NCBI GenBank assembly: GCA_963770995.1 | Contig: CAVYRS010000001.1 | Location: 4,092,001 to 4,156,000 of the forward strand | Direction of reading: 5' to 3' | Length of the DNA: 64,000 nucleotides | Source: CAVSWN01 sp963770995 | GTDB taxonomy: Bacteria; Acidobacteriota; Vicinamibacteria; Vicinamibacterales; CAVVIG01 | Shown here: positions 8,179-15,265 of the stretch, piece after piece | Position numbering within the stretch: the stretch's first letter is position 1 | Layout of the letters: each line of letters opens with the position of its first letter | Notes under the pieces: model-generated | What the model saw: only the letters and a program-made list of their open reading frames with translations | The model's database searches: none | What the model was told of the DNA's origin: nothing | Position numbers and translations under genes: made by a program

Positions 8179-10330
8179 CGTTCACATTGAGCACTGCGTT
8201 GAAATCCTCCCGAGTGACAACGAACTCCGGTCCCCTGCGGCCGGCCCTGAAATCGGCGATCGCCAGCAGCGTCGCTTTCTTGCACAGGCTTTCGATGTCC
8301 GCGCCGGTGACGTCCTCGCTTCGGCGCGCGAGATCGTCCATGTCGACGTCCGGCGCAAGGGGAATCTGCCGGCAGCAAAGTCGAATCACGGCGGCTCGGT
8401 CGGCAGCGTCCGGCTTGGCGAATCGAACGATATAGTCGAATCGGCCGCTGCGCAAGAGCGCCGGCTCGACCCGCTCCGGCCGGTTGGTGGCGGCGAGCAG
8501 GATGACGCCTTTGACGTCGCGCAGGTTGTCGATCTCGCGCAGCAACTGGCTCAGGATGCGCTGGTAGACGTCGGCGTTGAAGTGATCGGTGGCTGTGCGT
8601 GGCGCGACCGCGTCGATGGTGTCGAAAAACAACAGGCACGGCGCTGACCGGCGCGCTTTCTTGAAGACTTCCCGCAGCGCCTTCTCCGACTCGCCCAGCC
8701 ACTTCGAGTAGAGCTGCGGGCCGTCGATGGCGATGAGCGGCAGCTGCTTTTCGCCGGCGAGCGCGCGCGCCATCGCGGTCTTGCCGGTGCCCGAAGGCCC
8801 GACGAGCAGGATCCCGCGCGGCGGCGCCAGGCCGACCTGTTCGTACAGCTCGTCGTGCACGTGCGAGTGCTCGACGACTGAGTCGAGCAGCCGCTTCACA
8901 TCTTCCAGCCCGCCGAGGGATGCAAAGGTCGACGTGCTCTTCTCGATGAAGAACTCGCGCGTCGCGCTCGGTTCCACCTCTTTCAGACCGGCAAGAAAAT
9001 CGTCGCGCGTGACGAGCAACGCATCCAGATTGTCGTACGTGGGGTCCGCCTTCAGGCGGACCTCCTCCGGCGTGGTCCGGCTAAAGCCGGACCCCACGAC
9101 TGACTGAGCCGTCAGAAACCGCCGCAGCGTGATCATCCCGACTTCCTGGCACAGCGCCTCGAGATCCGCGCCGACGAATCCATGCGAATGATCCGCGATC
9201 TCCTCGAGGCCGACGTCGGGGCCGAGCGGCATCGAGCGCGTGTGAATCTTCAGAATCTGCAACCGTGCCTGCGTGTTGGGGACGCCGATCTCGATCTCGC
9301 GATCGAAGCGGCCGGGCCGCCGCAGCGCGGGGTCCAGCACCTCGGGGATGTTCGTCGCGCCCATGACGATGACCTGCCCGCGCGAGACGAAGCCATCCAT
9401 CAGGCTGAGCAGCTGGGCGACGACGCGCTTCTCGACGTCGCCGACGACCTCGGCGCGCTTGGGCGCAACGGCGTCGATTTCGTCGATGAACAGGATCGCG
9501 GGTGCGCGCCGCGCCGCCTCTTCGAACACGTCCCGAAGCTTGGCCTCGCTCTCGCCGTAGAACTTCCGCATGATCTCCGGGCCGTTCAGGTGGATGAAAT
9601 GCACGCGGCTTTCGGCGGCGACGGCGCGCGCGAGCAAGGTCTTGCCCGTCCCCGGCGGGCCGTAGAGCAGCACGCCCTTCGGCGCCAGGACGCCGAGCCG
9701 CTCGAACAGCCGTGAATGCTTCAACGGGAGCTCGACGATCTCGCGCACGCGCGCGACCTCGCGCTCGAGTCCGCCGATGTCCTCGTAGGAGACGGCGGGC
9801 GCGTGCACCGCCGTCGCTTCGCCTTCGACGACGCGAATGTCGCAGCGCGGGCCGATGACGACCGGGCCGGCGGGAATCGTGCGGATGACCTGAAAGTTGA
9901 CGGCCTTCGCGAACGTCGGCACCCGGACCGCCGATCCCGTGAGGATCGGCACGCCCACGAGGTCTGCCAGCAGGCGGTCCGGTGCGATGATCGCGGGCGC
10001 GGCGCCGGACCACAGCGGGGCGAGCCGCACCGCGACGGCCTGCGCGGATTCCACCGTCGTGGCCGTCACCTGTTCCTCCAACCCCGCACCGCAATTGCTC
10101 CGCACCGTGCCGTCGATCTGGATGAACCCGTCGTGTCCCGCGTCACCGGCCGCGGCCCGAGCCACCGCCACCGTGCGTCCGGTAATCTGCAGAATGTCGC
10201 CCGGTCTGGCCCCGATCCGGTCGAGGTCCGCCGGGCTCATGCGCGCGACCGCGTGCGCGATGTCCTCGACCCGCGCTTCGGCGACGCGAAGCGCAATCGT
10301 CCCGGCAACAGAGGTCGAGGGCTCGCTCAT
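8156..10330 (-). CDS. Cdc48/VAT-type AAA ATPase with two ATPase domains
   Basis: A 724-aa protein. The double-psi-barrel N domain is at about 10-180. D1 has Walker A GPPGTGKT at 224-231 and Walker B FIDEID at 281-286, with the arginine-finger region RRPGRFD. D2 has Walker A GPSGTGKT at 511-518, but Walker B reads FFDTID at 568-573, so the catalytic Glu is Thr. In this family ATP hydrolysis threads or unfolds proteins through a hexamer pore. Residues about 411-433, between D1 and D2, are encoded by an in-frame family A palindrome. The start overlaps the stop of the 111-aa gene (ATGA). The Cdc48 type is common in archaea and uncommon in bacteria. Confidence 0.92.
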   Translation of the reverse strand: MSEPSTSVAGTIALRVAEARVEDIAHAVARMSPADLDRIGARPGDILQITGRTVAVARAAAGDAGHDGFIQIDGTVRSNCGAGLEEQVTATTVESAQAVAVRLAPLWSGAAPAIIAPDRLLADLVGVPILTGSAVRVPTFAKAVNFQVIRTIPAGPVVIGPRCDIRVVEGEATAVHAPAVSYEDIGGLEREVARVREIVELPLKHSRLFERLGVLAPKGVLLYGPPGTGKTLLARAVAAESRVHFIHLNGPEIMRKFYGESEAKLRDVFEEAARRAPAILFIDEIDAVAPKRAEVVGDVEKRVVAQLLSLMDGFVSRGQVIVMGATNIPEVLDPALRRPGRFDREIEIGVPNTQARLQILKIHTRSMPLGPDVGLEEIADHSHGFVGADLEALCQEVGMITLRRFLTAQSVVGSGFSRTTPEEVRLKADPTYDNLDALLVTRDDFLAGLKEVEPSATREFFIEKSTSTFASLGGLEDVKRLLDSVVEHSHVHDELYEQVGLAPPRGILLVGPSGTGKTAMARALAGEKQLPLIAIDGPQLYSKWLGESEKALREVFKKARRSAPCLLFFDTIDAVAPRTATDHFNADVYQRILSQLLREIDNLRDVKGVILLAATNRPERVEPALLRSGRFDYIVRFAKPDAADRAAVIRLCCRQIPLAPDVDMDDLARRSEDVTGADIESLCKKATLLAIADFRAGRRGPEFVVTREDFNAVLNVNEEAGRAG
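9032..9100. repeat. family A palindromic element in frame inside the AAA ATPase
   Basis: GTCGTACGTGGGGTCCG at 9032 and the mirrored CCGGACCCCACGAC end at 9100 flank the usual GTCCGCC/GGCGGAC and GTCCGGC/GCCGGAC boxes. The 69-bp element is read without stop as SVVGSGFSRT then RLKADPTYD in the D1-D2 linker. Confidence 0.9.
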
Positions 10331-10662
10331 CGGGGTCTGTCCCCAGCCAGACGCTGCTGCACGTCGCGGGCGAACTGCTCGAACAGCGCCGTCAGCTTGA
10401 CCTTGTTCTCGTGGTCGAGATCGTGGCCCACGATCGCGACGCGCGTCGCGTCCTCGTCCGCCGTCAAGGTGATCGTCCCCAGATTCGTATGCTCGATCGC
10501 CCAGCCATCGCTCTTCACCGCGGTCACCGCCATGCTGAGGGTCGTCGCGCTGCTTTCCCAGGGGACGACGAGCGCGGTGACGTTGGCCAGGGCGCGAGCG
10601 TGCTGCTCGATGACGTCGGCGACGGCCCGCGGCGAATCTTGTGCGAGGAACTCAACGCTCAC
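10327..10662 (-). CDS. hypothetical protein coupled to the AAA ATPase (111 aa)
   Basis: No family recognised. It is a small alpha/beta protein: an N-terminal helix (AVADVIEQHARALANV), central strands (ATTLSMAVTAVKSDGWAIEH, GTITLTADEDATRVAIVGHD) and a C-terminal amphipathic helix (KLTALFEQFARDVQQRL). There is no signal peptide. Its stop overlaps the ATPase start as ATGA, so the two are probably co-translated and may act together, for example as an adaptor. It is the first gene of the operon and follows a block of family I hairpins. Confidence 0.65.
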   Translation of the reverse strand: MSVEFLAQDSPRAVADVIEQHARALANVTALVVPWESSATTLSMAVTAVKSDGWAIEHTNLGTITLTADEDATRVAIVGHDLDHENKVKLTALFEQFARDVQQRLAGDRPR

Positions 10663-10665
10663 GTT

Positions 10666-10795
10666 TCAGCACCCTGCAGCGAAGCCTCCGAGCACCCTGC
10701 GGCGAAGCCTCCGAGCACCCTAGAGTGCTTTCCGTGAAAAGCACCCTAGCGTGCTTTGAGTAAAGAGCACCCTACGGTGCTGCTGTGCCGAGGAT
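10666..10795. repeat. family I: four tandem small hairpins
   Basis: AGCACCCTGCAGCGAAGCCT is repeated with GCGG for GCAG, then AGCACCCTAGAGTGCTTT, AGCACCCTAGCGTGCTTT and AGCACCCTACGGTGCTGC. Each of the last three is its own stem (AGCACCCTA..GTGCT). They fill the divergent gap between the 111-aa gene and the GntR gene, so any promoter there must be inside or beside them. Confidence 0.85.
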
Positions 10796-10812
10796 GGTGT
10801 TAGACTGGCCCA

Positions 10813-11625
10813 GTGGTCGGACCAGTAAAGAGCCGCAGTCTGACACCCGCCCCGCGACGTGTCAAGCGCGCTGACGCCGGCCCCTCGCGCCGCGCAGGCG
10901 CGGATGCCGCCCTGCGCACGCATCATATCCAGCCGATCAAGAAAACCCGCGTCGCCGAGGAGATTGCCGACCGCATCCGCGTGCTGATCCTCGACGGCAC
11001 GCTGCCTCCCGGCCGGCCGCTGCCTGGCGAACGGCTGCTCGCGACCCGCTTCGGCGTCAGCCGTGGATCGATTCGCGACGCCTTTCGCATGCTGGAGACC
11101 ATCGGCCTCCTCGAAACCCGGCACGGCCAGGGCACGTTTCCGCGCGAGCTCGACGTCAACCGCCTGGTCGCGCCGCTCGCGTCGGTCCTCAGCTATCGCC
11201 GCGACCTCCGCGAGGAACTGCTCGATGTGCGGCGGATGTTCGAGCCGGCCGTGGCGCGCGCGGCGGCCTCGCGCGTGACCGACGACGACCTGGCCGATCT
11301 CCAGCGCATTCTCGACACGCAGCGGCGGAAGCTGCGGGCCGGCGGGTCCACGCTGATGGAGGACACGGCCTTTCACGCCGTCCTCGCCCGCGCGACACGC
11401 AACCGCGTCGTCATGCGCATCATGGAAACGCTGAACGACCTGCTCGTGGAATCGCGCAAGCTGACGCTGAAGCAGAAAGGCCGCCCCGAGCGGTCGATCC
11501 GTGGTCACGAGGCCGTCGTCGCCGCCTTGCGCCGCCGCGATCCCGACGCCGCCGCTCGCGCCATGCACACGCACATCGATCAAATCGCCGAGCTCCTGCA
11601 GCGCACGGTCGACGCGCATGACTGA
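10813..11625 (+). CDS. GntR-family (FCD-type) transcriptional regulator
   Basis: The winged helix begins near residue 43 (TRVAEEIADRIRVLILDG, PLPGERLLATRFGVSRGSIR, HGQGTF). The C-terminal all-helical FCD domain covers about 115-265, with DVRRMFEPAVARAAA, the metal-ligand-like D..FH pair in TLMEDTAFHAVLARAT, and RGHEAVVAALRRRDPDAA then MHTHI. FCD regulators sense small organic acids. The GTG at 10813 is the longest start but overlaps the operator-like dyad, and about 40 residues before the HTH are unusual, so a later non-ATG start is likely. It overlaps the next gene by eight bases. Confidence 0.88.
   Translation: MVGPVKSRSLTPAPRRVKRADAGPSRRAGADAALRTHHIQPIKKTRVAEEIADRIRVLILDGTLPPGRPLPGERLLATRFGVSRGSIRDAFRMLETIGLLETRHGQGTFPRELDVNRLVAPLASVLSYRRDLREELLDVRRMFEPAVARAAASRVTDDDLADLQRILDTQRRKLRAGGSTLMEDTAFHAVLARATRNRVVMRIMETLNDLLVESRKLTLKQKGRPERSIRGHEAVVAALRRRDPDAAARAMHTHIDQIAELLQRTVDAHD
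10814..10824 (+). promoter_or_regulatory. GntR/FadR-type operator dyad
   Basis: TGGTCGGACCA is a perfect dyad about one base, of the type bound by FCD-domain GntR regulators (FadR, LldR, PdhR: TGGT..ACCA). It coincides with the first codons of the longest GntR frame, which suggests autoregulation and a true start further downstream. Confidence 0.55.
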
Positions 11626-12505
11626 CGCGGCGCTCAGCGATCCGCGCGCCGCCACGCTCGCGCTGATCGATCGATTGCGCCGAAAGGGTCACGACCTGCT
11701 GAGACAATTCACGCCGAACGCGCAGAGCCAGGCTTTCTCCGCGGGTTCCGCGCCTGCCGAGCCGAAGCTCGGCGAGGCCAACACGAGCGAAGGCCGGGGT
11801 TCTGCGTGGGACGTGGAGGTGCGCATCTGGCAGAACGACTGCGCCGCCGCCATCAACGAGCTGTCTGGGGGGAGCAAGGCCCACTGGCTTTCACGTGCCT
11901 ACAGCGGGGCGCTGCTCGTGCGATCGACGGGCGGCGAAGCGGTGGTCGAGGCTGACGTCGCCGAGATCGTCTTTCGAGTGCTCGACGTCCTCGAACAGGC
12001 GCGCCGCTCGATCGCCGGCCTGGACCCAGGCATGCCGGCGCCGTCGGACGTGCCGGCGCCGTCGGACGCGCCGACGCCGCATCGCTTCGACTTCGTGCAC
12101 GATGTGCGGCTTCGGCCGGTGCTCGAGCAGGCGTTCGCGGACGGCACGCGCGCGTTTGAAGCGGGCGACTTCGAGCAGGCGATGATGACGGCGTGCGGGA
12201 TGATCGAGGCGATCATCACCGATTCATTGCAGGTCCGGCTGAAGGCGGACCCCACGACTGACACGGCCCACCCTGTTGTACGTGGAGTCCGGCTTCAGCC
12301 GGACCTGCTGAACGCGCTGTCGTTCGACGAACGCATCGCCGCGGCAGAAGCCGCCGGGCTCATTCGCGGCGGCTGCGCGCGGCTCCCGGCTGTCGCGCGC
12401 GCCTACCGGAGCGCCGACCCGCACGCCGCGATTTCCGAACACGACGCGAAGGTCACCCGTCAGGTGCTTCGCGTCGTCATGCGCGATCTTGATCCCGGGC
12501 GCTGA
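11618..12505 (+). CDS. hypothetical protein, possibly HEPN-like, with in-frame palindrome
   Basis: The start is the ATG at 11618, overlapping the regulator stop, and gives 295 aa. No family recognised with confidence. Helical segments (ATLALIDRLRRKGHDLLRQF, VAEIVFRVLDVLEQARRS, DFEQAMMTACGMIEAIITDS) and the end LSFDERIAAAEAAGLI through ISEHDAKVTRQVLRVVMRDL recall DUF4145/HEPN-type proteins. Residues about 205-230 are encoded by a family A element (QVRLKADP...GVRLQPD). A short PAPSDVPAPSDAPTP linker precedes the helical half. Probably controlled with its GntR partner. Confidence 0.7.
   Translation: MTDAALSDPRAATLALIDRLRRKGHDLLRQFTPNAQSQAFSAGSAPAEPKLGEANTSEGRGSAWDVEVRIWQNDCAAAINELSGGSKAHWLSRAYSGALLVRSTGGEAVVEADVAEIVFRVLDVLEQARRSIAGLDPGMPAPSDVPAPSDAPTPHRFDFVHDVRLRPVLEQAFADGTRAFEAGDFEQAMMTACGMIEAIITDSLQVRLKADPTTDTAHPVVRGVRLQPDLLNALSFDERIAAAEAAGLIRGGCARLPAVARAYRSADPHAAISEHDAKVTRQVLRVVMRDLDPGR
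12230..12307. repeat. family A palindromic element in frame inside the 295-aa gene
   Basis: Perfect 15-bp arms CAGGTCCGGCTGAAG (12230-12244) and CTTCAGCCGGACCTG (12293-12307) enclose CGGACCCCACGAC and GTACGTGGAGTCCG. The 78 bp are a multiple of three and are read through as VRLKADPTTD and GVRLQPDL. Confidence 0.9.
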
Positions 12506-12506
12506 C

Positions 12507-12545
12507 TTCTAACTTCAGACTCTAACTTCTGACTTCTGACTTCTA
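12507..12545. repeat. family F repeat (AACTTCTGACTTCT units)
   Basis: Direct units ACTTCTAACTTC/ACTTCTGACTTC between two convergent genes. One arm only. The unit recurs at 22531-22612 and 55250-55305. Confidence 0.7.
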
Positions 12546-13811
12546 TTGCGCCATCGTGCGGATGCGCATCGGTTTCAGCACGAGCAGCGACATCACCGCG
12601 GCGACGATATTGAGGATCGCCGCGACGTAAAACGCGGCATGCCAACTGCCGGTCGCGGTGGTCAAGACGTTGGCCAATGGGACCAGCAGGGACGCCGTGC
12701 CCTTCGCCGTGTAGAGCATGCCGTAGTTCGTCGTCGCGAACTTGCGACCGTAAATGTCAGTGCAGGTCGCCGGGAACAGCGAGTAAATCTCGCCCCAGGC
12801 AAAGAAGACCAGACCGGACAGGACCACGAACCATACCGGATTGCCCGCCAACAAGAGCAGCGCATAGATGCCGATGCCTTCGATCAGGAAGGCGATGAAC
12901 ATCGTGTTTTCGCGCCCGATCTGATCCGATACCCATCCGAAGAACGGCCGGCAGATCCCGTTGAGCACCCGGTCGATGGTCAGCGCGAACGTGAGCGCCG
13001 GCAGCGTCAGCCCCAGGATCGATACGGGGATGCCAGCGACGTTGAAGTCCCCGGCAATCGGTCCCAACTGCGCGACCGCCATGAGGCCGCCGGAGCCGAC
13101 CATCACGAACATCGCATACATGACCCAGAACACCGGCGTCTTGAGCGCCTCGGCCGGCGTGTAATCGCGCCGCGTCTGCTGGACCGCCGACGCTGCCGGC
13201 GCCGCGACCTCGCCAGCCTCCGGCGCGCGCAGCATCAGCGCGACGACGACGACGACGATGCCTTGTCCGAGACCGAACCAGAGGAAGGCGGATTCGTACC
13301 CGCTCGACTGGATCATGTTGGCGATTGGGATGACCGTCAGCGCCGAGCCGGCGCCGAATCCCGCTGCCGTCAACCCCGCGGCCAGGCCGCGCCGATCCGG
13401 GAACCATTTCAGCGCGTTGCCGACCGAGCCGCCGTAGATGACGCCGGCGCCGATGCCGCCGATTGCCGCGCCGAGATACAAGAGAAAGAGCGAGTCGGCG
13501 ATCGAGTTGACGACCCATGCGATCGCGACCAGCACACCGCTGGCGCTGATCATGATCCGTGGTCCGAACTTGTCGATCAGGTACCCCTCGATCGGGACCA
13601 GCCAGGTCTCCGTCAGGACGAAAATCGTGAAGGCGAACTGAATCGAGGCGCGGCCCCATTGATATTTCTGGTCGATCGGACCGACGAAGAGCGTCCAACC
13701 GTATTGCAGGTTGGCGATCATCACCATGCAGATGATGCCGAAGATGAGTTGCCCCCAGCGCGTCGCTTCCGACGCGGTGGTATGAGGTATCGTTACGCTG
13801 CTTGTGGTCAT
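12543..13811 (-). CDS. MFS transporter of the oxalate/formate antiporter (OFA) type
   Basis: A 422-aa protein with about 12 membrane spans (first LIFGIICMVMIANLQYGWTL). The longer open frame back to 14285 only runs antisense through the neighbouring gene, and the start MTTSSVTIPH at 13811 is supported. GYLIDKFGPRIMISASG is the loop 2-3 MFS motif, and GLAAGLTAAGFGAGSALTVI is typical of the OFA family, which exchanges small carboxylates such as oxalate and formate. It is transcribed divergently from a glyoxylate-type aminotransferase with 48 bp between starts, which fits a role in uptake of C2 acids. Exact substrate is inferred. Confidence 0.87.
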   Translation of the reverse strand: MTTSSVTIPHTTASEATRWGQLIFGIICMVMIANLQYGWTLFVGPIDQKYQWGRASIQFAFTIFVLTETWLVPIEGYLIDKFGPRIMISASGVLVAIAWVVNSIADSLFLLYLGAAIGGIGAGVIYGGSVGNALKWFPDRRGLAAGLTAAGFGAGSALTVIPIANMIQSSGYESAFLWFGLGQGIVVVVVALMLRAPEAGEVAAPAASAVQQTRRDYTPAEALKTPVFWVMYAMFVMVGSGGLMAVAQLGPIAGDFNVAGIPVSILGLTLPALTFALTIDRVLNGICRPFFGWVSDQIGRENTMFIAFLIEGIGIYALLLLAGNPVWFVVLSGLVFFAWGEIYSLFPATCTDIYGRKFATTNYGMLYTAKGTASLLVPLANVLTTATGSWHAAFYVAAILNIVAAVMSLLVLKPMRIRTMAQ

Positions 13812-13859
13812 TGCCAGCGCTAAAATACTCGATCGCAGCAGGGCCCGCCACCAGATCCC

Positions 13860-15035
13860 ATGACCGTGACGCGCGGCAGGCACTTTCTCCAGATCCCTGG
13901 CCCTACGAACGTACCCGAACGCGTGCTGCGCGCGATCGCGCGGCCGACCATCGACCACCGTGGCGCGGAGTTCGCGTCGCTTGCGCGTGAGGTAATCGCC
14001 GGCCTCCGGCAGGTCTTTCAAACCACGGGCGCGGTCGTCATCTATCCTTCGTCGGGCACTGGCGCGTGGGAAGCGGCGCTCGTCAACACGATGTCGCCCG
14101 GCGACCGCGTGCTGATGTTCGAAACCGGCCATTTCGCGATGCTCTGGCGGGACATGGCGACGCGTCTTGGGCTGGCTGTGACGTTCGTGCCCGGCGACTG
14201 GCGGCATGGCGTCGACCTCGACGCGCTCGAGGCAGCCCTGCGCGCGGACCGGGACGGCGCCTTCAAGGCCGTCGCCGTCGTGCACAACGAAACGTCAACG
14301 GGCGTGGCGACCCGCATCCCGGACGTTCGTGCGCGCATGGACGCGGCGGACCATCGCGCGCTGCTGATGGTCGATACGATTTCGTCGCTTGCGTCGATGG
14401 ACTATCGCCACGACGAGTGGCGCGTCGACGTCACCGTGAGCTGTTCGCAGAAGGGGTTGATGCTGCCGCCGGGGCTCGGCTTCAACGCGATCAGCGCGGA
14501 GGCGCTGGCGCGATCGCGGTCGGCGCAGCTTCCTCGTTCGTATTGGGACTGGCTGCCGATGCTGGCCGACAATGCGACCGGATTTTTTCCTTACACGCCC
14601 TCGACGAATCTGCTGTATGGCCTGCGCGAGGCGATCGCGATGCTGCTGGAGGAGGGTCTCCCTGCCGTCTTCGCGCGCCATCGTCGGCACGCGGAGGCGA
14701 CGCGGCGCGCGGTCCGTGTCTGGGGCCTGGAGCTTGTCGCGCAGAACGCCGCTGAATACAGCGACTCGTTGACGGCGGTCATGATGCCGGCCGGGCACGA
14801 TGCCGATGCGATGCGGCGTATCGCGCTCGAACGCTTCGATCTGTCGCTCGGTACCGGTCTGGGGAAGCTGAAGGGAAAGGCGTTCCGCATCGGCCATCTC
14901 GGGGACTTCAACGATCTGATGCTTGCCGGGACGCTGTCCGGCGTGGAGATGAGCTTGGCGGTCGCCGGCGTGCCGTTCACTCCCGGCGGCGTCACCACCG
15001 CGCTCAACCACCTCGCCACAGCCACCGGTGTCTGA
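13860..15035 (+). CDS. class V aminotransferase, serine/alanine-glyoxylate type
   Basis: A 391-aa PLP enzyme beginning RGRHFLQIPGPTNVPERVLR, the classic start of SgaA/AGXT. IYPSSGTGAWEAALVN binds the cofactor phosphate, VDTISSLASMD holds the Asp that pairs with the pyridine N, and SCSQKGLMLPPGL carries the Schiff-base Lys. The family moves an amino group from Ser or Ala to glyoxylate (serine cycle or photorespiration-like salvage). It shares a 48-bp divergent promoter region with the OFA transporter. Its stop is followed at once by a family G hairpin block. Confidence 0.92.
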   Translation: MTVTRGRHFLQIPGPTNVPERVLRAIARPTIDHRGAEFASLAREVIAGLRQVFQTTGAVVIYPSSGTGAWEAALVNTMSPGDRVLMFETGHFAMLWRDMATRLGLAVTFVPGDWRHGVDLDALEAALRADRDGAFKAVAVVHNETSTGVATRIPDVRARMDAADHRALLMVDTISSLASMDYRHDEWRVDVTVSCSQKGLMLPPGLGFNAISAEALARSRSAQLPRSYWDWLPMLADNATGFFPYTPSTNLLYGLREAIAMLLEEGLPAVFARHRRHAEATRRAVRVWGLELVAQNAAEYSDSLTAVMMPAGHDADAMRRIALERFDLSLGTGLGKLKGKAFRIGHLGDFNDLMLAGTLSGVEMSLAVAGVPFTPGGVTTALNHLATATGV

Positions 15036-15186
15036 CGTCGGTGTCTGATCCGGGATCAGACGTCGGTGTCTGACGTCGGTGTCTGATCCCGGATCAGATC
15101 CCGGATCAGATCCCGATCAGATCAGGGCTGATACGGCTGAGCTGCCAGCTCCCTGCCTAAACGGCTGAGCTGACATACGGCTCACC
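15036..15186. repeat. family G repeat block
   Basis: Units GACGTCGGTGTCTGA and TCTGATCCGGGATCAGA are interleaved, followed by GATCCCGGATCA repeated three times and then ACGGCTGAGCTG twice. GATCCGGGATC is itself palindromic. With the 79 bp after it this is the whole 230-bp gap, and no other element was seen apart from the ribosome-binding region of the next gene. Confidence 0.8.
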
Positions 15187-15265
15187 TTGCACAAGAAACG
15201 GCAGAGTCTGTAGAGTCACACCCCCTCGTCAAATTAGTGCGTTTGCCCGTGTCAGCGAGAGGTGT

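Noticed and set aside
10813..10824. GTG 10813 as a firm start of the GntR regulator
   Set aside because: It lies in the operator-like dyad and precedes about 40 basic, unstructured residues. It is kept only as the outer limit.
12543..14285. A 580-aa start for the OFA transporter
   Set aside because: The first 158 residues lie antisense to the aminotransferase gene and have no transporter features. ATG 13811 gives a normal length.
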